Below, one piece after another: positions 11,763 to 24,888 of a DNA stretch of 64,000 bases (its first letter is position 1; each line of letters starts with the position of its first letter). The notes under the pieces are model-generated. The model saw only the letters and a list, made by a program, of their open reading frames with translations. It was not told where the DNA came from and made no database searches. Origin of the DNA: Thermothelomyces thermophilus ATCC 42464 (lineage: Eukaryota; Ascomycota; Sordariomycetes; Sordariales; Chaetomiaceae); assembly GCF_000226095.1 (NCBI RefSeq), contig NC_016476.1:3658001-3722000 (forward strand). Direction: 5' to 3'. Position numbers and translations under genes: made by a program.

Positions 11763-14700
11763 TATAATATAATTACCCTTAGTCTAATATAGAAATACTA
11801 TTTTCTTATATAGATGATAATAGTAATTTCCTAGGGTTTTTATAATAGTAGGCTATTTACTAGAGAAATAGTTAGTATAATTATCTTAAGGGCTATCTTA
11901 ATCTATAAGATCTTCTTTGTTTTAGATAGAGATACTAGTAATTACCAAATTTTACTAGGTATATTATTTATCTATAATATAAGCCTAACGTTTAGCTATA
12001 AAGCTAGCTATCTAGTTATAGAAAATATTATCGCTGGGAATAAATTAATTAAAGCGTCGGTTACCTTGGACATTATAGCTAAAACGACGTTCGAAAGAAA
12101 ACATTAACTTATAAGAGACGAACTTCGGCGTCTAGTTACAATAATTACCGCTACCCCTACATTTACTAACATTCAAGACGGTGAAATTCTACTTAGATTT
12201 CTCGATAATTAGGCTAGTAAAGCTATTTTTAATATACTACTAAGGATTTCTTGCCTACCTCTTATTAGTATACTTACTAAAGTTTTGATATTTTGTCTTA
12301 CTAGATAGGATACTTTAAAACGGGGATATTAGGAAATAGAGGAGCCCGGCTATCTAGATAGATAGAAAACGTTTAGGAAACTTATATTGGAGGTTAGAAA
12401 AGAATTATAGGAGGTATAGACATTTATTATACAAAAGTCTATAGCTAGAAAAGTTTACCCTATAGATACGGCTATTAGTAATAGTTTAGTACCTAACGGT
12501 GACCTTAACTAGTAGGAATAGCGCCTAAGGGAAGCCACTAAGAAGATAAAGTTTAGGTTAGAGTAGGATAGCCTTATTATACTATGGTTTTTAGACCTAG
12601 AGCCTAGGATACGGCTTATAGCCGAACGGCTTAATATGCTACTTATATCTATAGGAAGTTTTCTGTCTGACTAGGAGAAGGAACTCTTTATATAGGTCCT
12701 ATAGAACTAAGAGGCTGCTTTAGTATAGGATTTTACTAAATATAGACGGATTTACCCTAATATTGTTCCCCTTTAGGTTATCTAGACTATTCCCCATATA
12801 GCCTAGTAATCAAAGAGTATCCCTATCCTAAAGCCGTTAATACTAAAGGTTATTAATCTCCTAAAGTAGCAGATCTAGCATAGGATCATTGAGCCTAGTT
12901 ATAGGAGCTACCGTAATAACTAGTTCCTAGTCCTTAAGAAGAATAGCGGTCTCTAGCTAATTAATGATGCCTAGAAAGCTAACGCCGTGACTATATAAGA
13001 CGTATTTATATTACCGGCTACGGAGGAATTTAATAAGGACTTTAGGGGTTATAAAGTTATCTCCCTCTTGGACCTATTTTCTAGGTATAACTAAGTTAGC
13101 CTTAATAAGAGGAGCCGGGATCTTATTACCTTTTAAATGCCTATTAGTCTCTTCTAGATATATACCCTCCCTATAGGTAGAATAAACTCTATAGCCTAGT
13201 TTTAACGAGCGATAACCTAGATCTTCTAGAACCTAATTCTAGATATTTGCCGCGTTTACCTAGATAATATCTATACTAAGGGGCCGCGGTCTGACTATAA
13301 TAGGGAAGAAGTTACCTCTAGGTTATAGAAGTTTATAGTCGAATACCTTTAAAATGTTAACGTAGTTCTCCTAAACGCTAAACTTGCTAGAGCTATCATT
13401 ATAACTAGGAAATCTTGGTAATATCGGCCGTAAGTAGTGTTACTTAGCTACCTTTATATATTCGAAGGGCGATTACCTAATAATACTAAAGTTACGAAAA
13501 TCCTTAAGTAGACTTTCTATTTGGATTTAAAGAATATTTATACCTTCCTAGGGATCGTTAGCTATTACCGGATCTAGATAAAGCACTTTACTACTATTAC
13601 TCGGCTACTATACGATCTAATGAAGAAGAATACCTATTAGGAATAGGGTCCTACTTAATAATAGGCTATAAAGGAACTCTAAACCTAAATAACCACTGCC
13701 CTAGTCCTTATATTACTTGTTTTCGATAACCCTAGGTATAGTTAGATATACCTAATAACCGATGTAAGTCTTTTCGGTTAGGGAGGAGTCATTAAATAAG
13801 TCAGGCCTAATAAGAAGAGGTACCTATGCCAATGTAAGAGTAGGATATCGTCTAAGGCAGAGAAACGGTACGATCCTACTAAATAGGAGCTCTATAGACT
13901 ACTTTTCCTATTAAAACGTTTCCGATAGTACCTCTTTAGTATTTACTTCATTATAGAAATAGACGCTTATGTCCTAGTTTACTAGTTAAACGGTATAGCT
14001 AGCGATGTACCTAGAGCCTTAATAATATAGTAGATTATATAGATCTAGCTATTTAACTTTAAGGTTAAGTATATTCTAGGTTCTGAAAATGCTATTAATA
14101 ATAGGCTTTTATAGAAACCTCCTAGTCTATTTAACTAGATAGAGAAAGTAAACGAGGAGGATACTAATAATTAGGTTAACGCGTGAATCTATACTAACTA
14201 TATTAGCAATCCTCTTAAACCTATGGACCCGAATCTTAAAGAAGGATACTCTAAATACTCTAGAGCTATCATATAATACTTAGCTACTTTAAAAGAACCT
14301 ATAGCTATCTGACTATACTAGTAGTAACGTCTATTTAAGAAGAAAGTACTTAAATATTTAGTAGATAAGGGCCACTTGTTCCTTTGGCTAGTAAACGATA
14401 CCTAGAATCCTTACTATATAGTAGATACCTTAGAAGAAAGGTAATAAACTTTCTAAGCCTACTATAATAAGATAGGCTATAAGGGTAGAGAAGCTACCTA
14501 TTGGAAGGTCACTAACTATTATTATTAGAAGGGAATATATATTAATATAGTAAAGTAGATTCGTACCTACCTAGAGTATTAGGCATAGGATACTAAAAGG
14601 TTTAAAGAGATATATTTATATTTAGAACCTTCTCTAATCCTATTTACAAAATGGCACTTAGATATCTAGTTCATACCCTCTAATTAGAGGGGGAAGCCCT

Positions 14701-15800
14701 ATTTCCTCCTCGAGGTATATAACGATCTTATAGGATTTATAGAAGCCAAAGTCCTACTTGACAAGTTAGCTAGAGTAGTAAAGAACTTTATTAATTATAA
14801 TATTCTCCTTTGTTAGGGACTCCTAATAGTTATAGTCATTAATAGGGGATCTAAATTCAAAGGGGAAGCGAAAGCTATTTTAAGGGAAACTAAGGGTAAA
14901 ATATATTATTATTTCTCCTTATAACTCTAGGGCTAATAGTATTAATAAGGCTAGGTATATACCTATTATAGCTACCTTAGTAAAGATAACTATAGGGAGT
15001 AGAAAGAACTAGTAATAGCTTCTTCCCTATATTCTATATACTAATTATACTACTATTCGAAATAGCTATAGTCACTTACCCTTTAACCTTATCTATAACT
15101 ATGATCCTATTAGCCTGATCGAAAACGATGTCTCTACCTAGTAAATTCTTTACTAGGACTCTATAGCTGTCTAACCAGACAGAGAAAATTAAGTAGAAGC
15201 CCGTTTATAATCATTAGAACTCTATATTAAGGTATTACTCGATATAGAGTTTGATCTAGAAGTTATTACTAAAAAGGTTGCCAAAGCTAGACGAAAAATA
15301 GTTAAACGCCGAAACGAAGCCTACTACTATAAATTTAGAGCCGAGAATGCCTAAGTTAAAGCAAGCGATCTTATTCTAGTATATAATAATATCTAGTAGA
15401 TTAATATAAGCTTGTTTCAAAAACTCTAATATTAGTAGTATAGCCTATATCAGGTCTAGGATATTAGGAATGGGAATACCTATTACCTAGAGACTCTTAA
15501 TGGTATAACTATATAGATACCTTATTCTATAAACCGTGTTAAGAAGTTTTTTAAGTAAAATAGAGTTTAGCTTAAAGCCGACGGATCTAACGGTTTTCTA
15601 GGTAAGTAGAACCCTTGGAACTAAGTAGGTTCTTTATAACCGGAAGCGCTTAAAGAAGTAGTAGTAGAAGAGGAAGCTCCTAGACGAACTAGGTAACTAT
15701 AATTAAGTAACCAACTTACTAGATCTAAAGCTTAAGAGTAATAATAGTAATAATAGGAGCTTATAGTCAAACTAACTGGAGGGAAACTACCTAGATTTTG
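11763..15800 (+). pseudogene. Mid-H protease (rest), RT, RNase H, integrase; mutated
   Basis: The retropepsin continues to about 11990 with LLGILFIYNISL. RT follows: DLFSRYNQVSLNK near 13070, then VYLDNIYTKGP at about 13255-13287 in place of Y-x-D-D. RNase H begins with YLITDVSLFGQGG near 13750. The integrase zinc region HxxIGYKGREATYWKV (first His now Tyr) lies near 14465, and its core begins TKWHLDIQF near 14650. The wording matches a gypsy group widespread in Pezizomycotina, distinct from the asG chromoviruses. Stops are nearly all of the Gln/Trp RIP type. The C-terminal tail runs to about 15800 with KKFFKQNRVQLKADGSNGF. Confidence 0.75.
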
Positions 15801-17640
15801 ACTTTCGAGTTATTAATGGAAATATAAGTTAACCTTATTTAATTTTACTTCTATTTACTCTTTACTATCTAAACCCCTAATTACCCCTTTTCTATACCGC
15901 CTTTACCCCTTTTCCCTGAATCCCTAATTTCCTACCTATAATTGCTATCTACCTTATTTATAAGCTGCCTATTAATCCCTAACTATCCTATCTAAATCTG
16001 TTAAAATTAGAGAGCTCTTTTTTTACGTTATTAGCTAGACATTCTTTAGCTAGCTATTAAGGTTAAATTTAGCCTAACTTACAAGTTAAAGGTTAGGATC
16101 TTAGGAGCTATTATTAACTATATCTTCCTATAAGCACTTCTTATTACTCTAGTAGCAGTTTCTATACTATCTATCTAGGACAGGAGCTATTAAAACGTAG
16201 CTATAGAATAGCTATATAACGTAAATAGTAATAGGCTTCTTGTTTCTTAGAGGGATAACCTCGGTTATCGATCTTTAATAGGACTATATATAGACCTAGC
16301 ACGATGCCGGATTCCTATATCTCTAATTAGCTCTTCCTTTAACTAGAGGGAGGAAGTTATTCTTATATGTCCCCAAATACCTACATAAATAAATCAAGAA
16401 CTTAGGCCTAGTAGGTAACTATGGTATAAATCTACTAGCTAAACGGACTATCGTTATTAATTTCTATAAAAACTAGGTATAACCGCTTTACTAGGGCTTC
16501 TTTATGGGTATAGAAGAATTCTATATAGGTAGGAGCAAGTCTTAGGATTCTAAATATCTACTTTAAGGTATTACGATTAGGGTTTAGCTCCTAATAAATA
16601 TATAGGACTACCTATATTTTAGGGTACTTAATAAAAAAAAATCTATAGTACGAAAGGAACAATTTATACTAGTATTATATTAAGGCTACCTCTAGATAAT
16701 CTAAAGGTATTAAGGGATCTTCTAGGTAAGCTACTCTTATTACCTATATAAACTTAGGAGGTATAAGAAACCGATTATCCCAGGTAGTTATCAAATCTAC
16801 TAGTTAGTTAGTTATTAAGAGAAGTATAGGCTTAGTATCCTTATCAATTTCTATATCTTCCTAGATAGAGGATTTATATCTCTAGTATTTAACTCTTTTA
16901 GTAGATATAGTAGTCGAACTTACTTATAGGAGCTTATAGCAAGTTCGAAAGGGAAGTAATATAAGAAGAAGTAGTACTAGCCGTCTAAGTAGAGGAAGAC
17001 AATTATAAGTAAGAGTTAGTTAAAAGGGTAGAAAAGTAGGAAGAAGTTTAAAGAGGAAATAAGGGATACTTATCCTTTAAATATTTAATAATTAGGGTAT
17101 TAGAACTATTAGACTTCTATTTAAAGAAGGTATACCTAGGCTAGAATAACCTATTATATAATAGGTTATATTCCTTTATTATTACTAGATAAAATATAAG
17201 TTAAGGTCATTCCTTAGGGTTATAATAAAGAATAACCTAGTTATATAAAGGCTAATATAATTACCTATTAGATAGTACTAGAACTAATAAATATAGCCTA
17301 GAATAGCTAGAATAAAAAGCATCTAAGAGGAACTAGAAGGTCTATAAATACCCCTAACTTAACCTTCCTCTCCTCTCTTTTTTCTATAACTAATAACTAT
17401 AAACTATAAATTACCAACTTATAAAAACACTAAATAAAACGTCTTCTCTACCTAGTCAGATAGCTAGGTACCATTAGGTAAGTATCCCTCTAAGCGATTC
17501 TTTTCTAAATGTTAGTAATCTAGGTTTTAAGCGACTCTATATAAGTCTCCTAACGGTAAATATATATAGGGATAATATTAGAGAGTCAGATCAAAGAAGA
17601 AGAGAAGGATTAGTTCCTCTCCCTCTGACTAGAAGGCCGA
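15801..17640 (+). other. Mid-H region downstream of pol, unassigned
   Basis: About 1.8 kb of TA-rich RIP sequence. No domain is recognised. A purine stretch at about 16942-16962 resembles the Mid-H polypurine tract at 34629-34648. A TATAAATA box with a pyrimidine-rich stretch after it lies at about 17344-17385. It may be a long 3' region of Mid-H or a further old insertion, and I cannot decide. Confidence 0.3.
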
Positions 17641-17733
17641 GTTAACCAAGTAAAGGACTACCTTTACTCCTTCTAGGAGAAGATCTTAAAACCCTAAGGC
17701 TCTTTCTTTAGTACCTCCTTATAACTTAGGTTC
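17641..17733 (+). pseudogene. Mid-H third ORF, 5' part
   Basis: Reading in the frame that continues at 32969 gives a coding-like stretch with only RIP-type stops. asG-2 interrupts it at 17733; the TSD GGTTC (17729-17733 and 32964-32968), counted once, keeps the frame. The upstream start is not clear. Confidence 0.4.
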
Positions 17734-18191
17734 TGTGACGAACCTAACTCAGACTTCTTCTAAAAGGGTTCAGACGAAGGTAGATTGAGCAGGACAAGCA
17801 GGCAAGTCGTCTAAGGGATTCGGTAAAGCCAAAGGGTTTATAATAACACTAGAGTTGTCTCTCACAGTAGTTAACAACGATGCTTGGTATAAGTACTGTG
17901 ATTGTGAGGGTTGCTATCACTAGTGAACTCCTAGAGTCTACCATAACGAGTGACTATTTATATATATATATACTTCTGTTGGTCGCTTATAGTCCCCTTC
18001 TATCCTGTCCTTAGATCGCCTTTGGTAGCTAGCTATCCTCTGCTATCTTTCCCTTTTTGGCAATTGTTCGCCTGTAGTAGCCTACGCTCCCTAGCGATCC
18101 TATATCAGCCTCACTTCGTGCCCTTCTTGATTAGTAGCTTATTTAGCCTACTATACCCCACCGGGTCGTAGTATATAGTTAGCTTATGATA
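17734..18191 (-). repeat. asG-2 3' LTR (458 bp)
   Basis: It begins TGTGACGAACC and ends GATA on the plus strand, the complement of a TG...CA LTR. It pairs with 32505-32963, which has one extra T. The R-U5 half is shared with all asG copies, while the U3 half (about 17960-18191) is specific to this copy. Confidence 0.9.
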
Positions 18192-18208
18192 CGATGCCCC
18201 CTCTTTAG

Positions 18209-18227
18209 GGCTTTCGACCTAAAAGCT
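18209..18227. other. Decayed stem-loop beside the asG-2 polypurine tract
   Basis: GGCTTTCG-ACC-TAAAAGCT corresponds to the perfect 8-bp stem seen in other asG copies. Two positions of the right arm are changed, as expected from RIP. Confidence 0.5.
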
Positions 18228-18307
18228 TCTTATGACTTATCTTAAGTATTACCAACACCCCCTTTTCCTAGTAGGTAACGTCCTTCTTCTATTAACTTCC
18301 TTTCACT

Positions 18308-18403
18308 ATAGCTAATTATATTTCTAGGAATCGTCGTAATCTTAAATACGAATAATATATTATTACAATTAAGATTAAGCGAGAAGGTTATAAAGTCGCT
18401 ATA
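18308..18403 (+). pseudogene. asG-2 antisense gene, N-terminal part (cut by asG-1)
   Basis: It opens with ATA-GCT-AAT, probably a mutated ATG giving Met-Ala-Asn, parallel to the Met-Ala-Asp start of the intact homologue at 60239. It is rich in basic residues. asG-1 is inserted at 18403 and the frame continues at 26010. See that entry for the Cys cluster and coiled coil. Confidence 0.6.
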
Positions 18404-18850
18404 TGTCACGAATAAGCACATGGGCGGCCTAGCAGGCTGCAGCCAGGACGCGGGACATTCCGACAGCCAATCACTCGATAGACTAATCAGAAGATTATCA
18501 CCGCCAAGACTAAGGTCTTTACTGGTGATAATAACATGTCACCATCGACAACGTAGAATCACGAAGTAAAAGGAGAAGTGGTACTAGTGATAACTATTAG
18601 AGAAGGACAGACAATTATATATATATAGCTAGCCAGTCACTCGTTATAGTGGACTCTAGGAGTTCGCCAGTAGTAACAATTACAATTACAGTACTTATAC
18701 CAAGCATTGCTAATTACTGTGAGAGACAACTCTAGTGTTGTTATAAACCCTTTGGCTTTACCGAATCCCTTAGACGACCTGCCTGCTCGTCACGCTTAGC
18801 CTGCCTCCGTCTAGACCCTTTTAGAAGAAGTCTAAGTTAGGTTCGTTATA
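18404..18850 (+). repeat. asG-1 5' LTR (447 bp)
   Basis: It starts TGTCACG and ends TTATA where the 3' copy has TCACA. It is visibly more RIP-mutated than the 3' LTR in the R-U5 half. U3 contains an inverted repeat built on ATTATCACC and GGTGATAAT around 18490-18535. Confidence 0.95.
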
Positions 18851-18877
18851 TGTTGTTACCACTCCCTTTGTTCTATC

Positions 18878-21139
18878 ATGGTTTAGAACGGAGGTGACTT
18901 CGACCTCGACATTGATATAGCTACTAACGTTACGGCCGAATAGCTGCTTGCTTAGCTTGGTCAACTCTAGTAGCAGATCTAGGAGTTGGACTAGAGAGAC
19001 AAGGCTGCTTAAGCTCGAATCAAGGAACTCGAGAACTGCGAAAAGTACTTGTAGAAGTTGGTCAACGAGGCCTACGCCAAAATCGAGGCACTCGAGGGCG
19101 CTAAAGCGAAGCGTATCAAGATCGAACCACCTAGCAAATACGGAGGAACTAAGGAGGATCTCGTAAGATTCCTAACAAACCTCCGATCCTACTTCTGGCT
19201 TAATGACGACAAGTTTCCGGATGACAAAGCCAAAGTCCTCTATGTAGCTACGAGACTAGAGGGCAAGGTACTTAGATAGTTCGAGCCTATATGGAACGAC
19301 TATCTTACAGAGGAAGACGAAGACGATCGAGACGCGTTTATACGGGCAGTCTTCTAATCTTACGACCGTTTCAAAGAAGAGCTTTAGAAGGTTTTTAGCG
19401 ACAAAGACAAGAAGATTTATATATAAGAAAGACTTGTTAATCTCCGATAGACTAAGTTAATAGCCTCCTACGCCGTATAGTTTAGACAGGACATGCTTAA
19501 GTCTTAGCTTAATGATAAGGCGTTAATATAATTATTCTATAATAGCCTAAAGGAAAAGGTTAAGGATAAGCTATATAAGTACGATTAGCCTAAGACTCTA
19601 GATAAATATATCGTACAGGCCATTAGGATCGATAATCGACTCTATACACAAGAGTAGTAGAAACGAGGTCAAATGAACGGAACTACGGTTAAGGCCAATA
19701 ACAAGAAAAAGCGAGCATACGTTAGTACCTCGTACGGGACGCACCCTAGAGCTATAGATATAGACGTAGCGTAGAAGTAGGACTAGAAGAAGACAACCAA
19801 AGACAAGTCTAATATTACCTACTATAACTACGGAAGGAAAGGGCACTACAAGCGAGAATACCGGAGCCCGAAGAAAGAATGGAAACTAGCCCCTGGAAAG
19901 GAAATTATAGCTATCGACGAAACTACTAAGGACGTTATCGAAGTAGCGGCTACAAGCTACAAAGACAAGGGTAGTGACACGGATAGTCTTGGACACGACG
20001 GCAACGGTGAAGACAAACAAGTACCGTACTCCGAACTGGTCACTGTAGACCTAGAGATAGGTCTTGCCGGATAGGACATGGCAGGAGAATATGCACCGCC
20101 AGCTTCGATTCTCCCGGCCTTAGGACAGTGGGGTTTCACGGTCACGTAGAGGTAGGATGGATCGTAGACAACTAATACCTAAGGAATCGAAAGACCTAGA
20201 CCTAATATTCTATTCCTCTAGGAATGAATCGAATGGTACCGTAACGAAGTTTTCCGGCTTAACACGGAACTACGTAAATGGGATAAACGCTTGATTCGAC
20301 TTACCTAGTAGAGCGATAGAATAAGGGACGAGATAAGGGAACTCCGACGTATCATAGAAGCTATCAAAGGAGAACAGCCTGTGATATATGATAGGCCCGA
20401 TAGCTACGCCAAGTACCTTGACGATTAGCAACTTAGTAACAACGTATAGAACCTAGAATACTAGTTTATACGAGCGAACTACGGGAAAGACGAGCATATA
20501 TGGGAAAGCTACTAGAAGAAGCACTCTTATCTTAGCATTGGAGTACCTACGGCCTATATATAGTAGGAAGGATTCGGAAAAGAATTCCAATACCTCTTAG
20601 GTAACGCTATACGACTATACCCTTGATATAAGGCATATATACAAGTGCCCTAGTTCTAGTATATAGTATACGAATGCCGATATTACTTCCGCGACAAATT
20701 CGAAAACAATCACTGGCCGACCCGACAGGAAAACAGGGACAGAGGCTTATACCCTGTAGAATAGGTCTACGATATAGGAAATAGAGCAGCCGAATTGCTC
20801 TGGGAAATCGAAGCCCGAGACCTAGAAAGCATTATAGTAGTTCTAAAACGAGCCTGGCCTAGGCATTACGGAATCGGACGAGATATATGGGACTCGTGCT
20901 AGAGCAACGATTGCCTCTATTACGCGGACGAAAAGAAATTGCAAATTCGGGAGCTTCAGATGAAGCTATGGCACGTATGACGGAAAGTAGAACGGACCTA
21001 ATGGTAGGAAGCCACAAGCACCTAATGGCTTACGGAAATGAGCACGATTGACAAAGCTGCTATTAGCCGAACAACTAGAGAGGTTAGCACTGACCTAGGA
21101 AACGGGTCAGGGCCCTTCAAGGGGCCTAGAAACCATTAA
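18878..21139 (+). pseudogene. asG-1 gag (753 codons, RIP stops)
   Basis: It opens ATG-GTT-TAG where the relative at 49943 has ATG-GTT-CAG. The N-terminal ~100 residues are helix-forming and rich in Gln, Leu and Lys. A capsid-like region follows (KYGGTKEDLVRFLTNLRSYF near residue 85). A zinc knuckle near residue 315 has Tyr in two Cys positions. A Trp/Tyr-rich C-terminal extension of about 425 residues runs to TAA at 21137-21139. The length, 2262 nt, is identical in the four gag genes of the family. It would package the RNA. In-frame TAG codons inactivate it. Confidence 0.8.
21097..21127 (+). promoter_or_regulatory. asG-1 gag/pol -1 frameshift signal
   Basis: AGGAAAC at 21097-21103 sits in phase to have been G-GGA-AAC, a canonical -1 slippery heptamer, before a TG to TA change. 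A 6-nt spacer follows, then a hairpin GGGCCC-TTCAAG-GGGCCT at 21110-21127. Pro-pol is read in the -1 frame relative to gag. The signal lies 34 bases upstream of the gag stop. Confidence 0.65.
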
Positions 21140-24100
21140 CGCCTACGTAACGGCAAGTAGTAGCATAGTATAGGAGGGACTGGTGTAAGAGACTACTATA
21201 CTGAGACCTCCCGGTAGAAACATAGGAAATCGCCGTAATCTTTGGACGACGGCGGTAAGACAAGCGACTATAGATAATAGCATAGTAAAAACAGTACAAA
21301 ATGCTCGTACTAGTAGATAGTAGAGCAGAGATGAACCTGATTTCGCCGACACTTATAAATTAGCTATAGATACCCTAGAGAATAAAGCAGAAGTATAGCA
21401 TAGTCAAAGGGCCATTTCCAATGTAATAGGTATATAGAGAGACCGAACTAATCGATATTACTATAGTAGGGAAGACTATAGTAGTCGTATTTAGTATTGT
21501 AGATATAGGTAATGACAAAGATATAATATTAGGGTTACTATAGTATAAAGATTACGACCTAGACATTAGCTAGAAGAATAGTAGCTACCTGCGACCTTAA
21601 ATGGAGTCGTATTTGACTAGCGAGATAGGGAGCACGTAAGGATTGCGAGCAGACGATGCTCAGAGAAAGGCATGTCCTACGGATCCATTACAAGAGACGG
21701 ATAGTAGTAGGCAGACTACTACAGACTCTAGAAGAGGCAGCATAACGACATCGATATCGCGATAGGAGGAACGAGCTAAACCGCCGATAGCTGTTCTCTC
21801 CGTTGACGAATGCGGAGCATTGCAATTAGAGTAGTAGGCTAAGACAGGAGAAATCGCTAGCATCGCTATAGACAGGACCAAGTTCGTATACTATTAGAAA
21901 ACCGAGAGACAAGACAAGACTAGGGAAGTACCAAAAGAATACAAAGGACACCTAGCATTCGAACCGAAGCATCTAGAAGGATTACCAGAACACGGCCTAT
22001 AGGATCACGAGATCAAGCTCAAGGAAGGAGTATGACTAAAGTTCTTTAAGATTTACTATACGAGCTAGACATAGAACGAAGAACTTAAGCGATATTTGGA
22101 GGAGAACCTTCGAAGAGGATATATCTGCCCGTCGATATCACTAGCAGGCTACCTAATCCTGTTTGTGCCTAAGAAAGATGGAAAGCTATGGTTATACGTC
22201 GACTATTGGCAACTTAACGAACAGACCGTGAAAAATCGATACCCGTTACCATTGATCTTACAGCTCCGAGATTAGTTGGCAGGAGCCTAATATTTTACGT
22301 GTCTTGACTTGCTATCGGCTTATAACTATATATAGATTAAAGAAGGCGACGAGTGGAAAACGGCCTTTAGGATACCCTATGGCCACTATAAGTACCTTGT
22401 TATGCTATTCGGGCTTACGAACGCGCTAGTAACGTTCTAAGCTCTGATTGATTAAGCTATCTGACCCTTTCTTGACAAATTTACGGTATGTTATCTTGAC
22501 GACATACTTATCTTCTCTAAGACGATAGACGAACACTAGAAGCACGTGAAAGTAGTGTTAGACACGCTATATATATATAAACTATTAGTTAATAAGGAAA
22601 AGAGCGAATTCTACATTAGGAAAACGGTATTTCTAGGATACGAAATATCCCCTGGATAAATCCGGATAGAACCTTCAAAGGTTGAAGCCATCAAGAATTG
22701 GCTACGACCGACGTTAGTTACGGAAGTACGAAGTTTCATCGGATTTGCAAACTTCTACCGGATGTTCATTAGGAACTTTAGAGCGATCGCACGACCTTTA
22801 TACGAACTTACCAAGAAGAACGCTAAATTCTAATAGGAAGAGTAACACGAGCAAGCATTCACGTAGATCTGTAACGCCATTACTGAAGACCTAGTACTAG
22901 TGCTACCAGACCCCAAGAAGCCATTCGAGGTAGAAACAGACGCTTCAGACTACGCCATTAGAGGACAATTAGGATAACAAGACGAACAAGGGAAGCTACA
23001 TCCTATAGCCTTCTTTTCTAAGAAGCTCGATAGACTATGTCTTAATTATCCAATTTATAATAAGGAACTACTTATGATTGTCGAAGCTTTCAAGGAATGG
23101 TGACTATACCTTAGTAGTACGATTAAACTGGTATAAGTGTATACAGATTATAAGAATTTACGATACTTTATAATGATAAAGGAACTTAATAGACGACAAA
23201 TACGATGGGTAGAATTCCTCGCGGAATTTAACTTCGAGATCTGCTATAAGAAGGGCAAAGAAAACGCACGAGCAGACATTTTAAGCCGACGAACGGATCA
23301 CACGAAAGGACGAACAGGAACAACACTACCGTTGTTTAAGGAACAAACAGACGGGACGTTGCACTACGAAACGCAGACACCCGTGGAAGATGATCTACTT
23401 GACTCGTTCCTAGAATGCTACGCAATCTTTCGAGAGGAAAGGATTAACGAGGCACAGTATTAAGTAGCACCTAGACTAGTGGTACCTGATAGAGTGGAAG
23501 AAAAAGATAGGAAACTCTAGTACCGAGGCAAAGCATATATCTATAACTAGGATTAATAGCTATGGATGATTCGAGAACTCTACGAGTCGAAACTCGGAGG
23601 ACATAAAGGAGTTACGAAGACTATCGCACAAGTTAGGAAACACTACGACTTTCCACAGTTAACGGTACGAGTTAAGGAAGTTATATAGAACTACGACATC
23701 TGTAACCGAAGCAAAACGGCATAATACAAGCTATATAGGCTACTTTAGCCACTACTAATAGCTAACAAACTATGGAGTTTAGTTATGATGGACTTTATTA
23801 CGAAGCTGCTAGAATCTAAGGATACGGCTATAGGAGTGACCTATAATAGTATTCTTACTATAGTAGATCGCCTAACTAAATAGGTATACTTCTTTCTATA
23901 CAAGGAGTCCTAGATAGCGGAACAGTTAGCAGACGTAATCTATCGGCAAGTTATATCAGTGCATGCTTGGCCGTAAGAATAGATTACCAATAGAGATACG
24001 AAGTTCGTATCGAAGTTCTAGTAAGCGTTAATGTAACGATTAGGCGTCAACAGCAAGCTATCAACGGCATATCACCTACAGACTAATAGACAAACGGAGC

Positions 24101-24888
24101 GACTAAACCAAGTTGTTAAGCAGTACCTCCGCTCTTACGTTAACTACTAGTAAGACGACTAGGTCGTACTATTACCAACAGCACAACTCGCTTATAACAC
24201 GACGCCAACGGAAACGACCAAAGTTACACCGTTCTTCGCGAACTACGGATACGAAGCAGACCTTAGGCAAGGACCAGAGGTCACAGTGCCAAGAGCAGCA
24301 GCTAAAGCAGAACAGATGTACGCACTGTACGAGAAGCTCAAGAAGGAACTCGAGTTTATCAAAACCAGAATGAAGAACTACTACGATAAACATAGGCTCG
24401 AGGGACCTCGCCTAGAGAGGGGAGACAAAGTCTACCTAATCGTACGGAACTTATAAACCAAATGACTAAGCGCGAAGCTAGACTTTAAGAAGGTCGGACC
24501 CTTTGTTATCAAAGAATGAATTTCGACATCTAACTACTAACTATCATTACCGTTATCTATATGACTATAGATAGATGTTTTTCATATTTCGCTTCTCGAA
24601 CTAGTACCGAAAAACGCTAAGGTTACTATATATATCGAAGCAGAAGACGAGGAAGAAGAATAGGACGTCGAAGAAATTCTAGATTTACATATTATCAACA
24701 GGGAACTATAGTACCTAGTCAAATAGCTTGATTTTAGACCAGAAGATAACTCATAGGAACTAGTTAAGAACCTAAATTGCCCTAAGAAACTGGAACAGTT
24801 CTACCGGCAGAATCCGGATCGACTAAAGGAAAACCTAGGACAGAATCAAAGACGACGCCCTAGTCGACAGCATCGGCGGCATCATTAA
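21101..24888 (+). pseudogene. asG-1 pro-pol (protease, RT, RNase H, integrase, chromodomain), mutated
   Basis: The frame is -1 relative to gag. The protease motif VDSRAEMNLISP is at about 21313-21348. RT has AYNY near 22320 and the catalytic box CYLDDILIF at about 22490-22516, both Asp intact. In RNase H, ETDASDYAI lies near 22935. Integrase spans about 23560-24240, and a chromodomain sits near 24650-24800. Many TAG/TAA stops are present. The frame ends at TAA 24886-24888. The last 29 bases overlap the antisense gene. Confidence 0.85.

Noticed and set aside
17950-18171. Short plus-strand ORFs in the asG-2 LTRs (also 32722-32961)
   Set aside because: They lie entirely in U3 and R of the two LTRs, begin in an AT repeat and have no support beyond being open.
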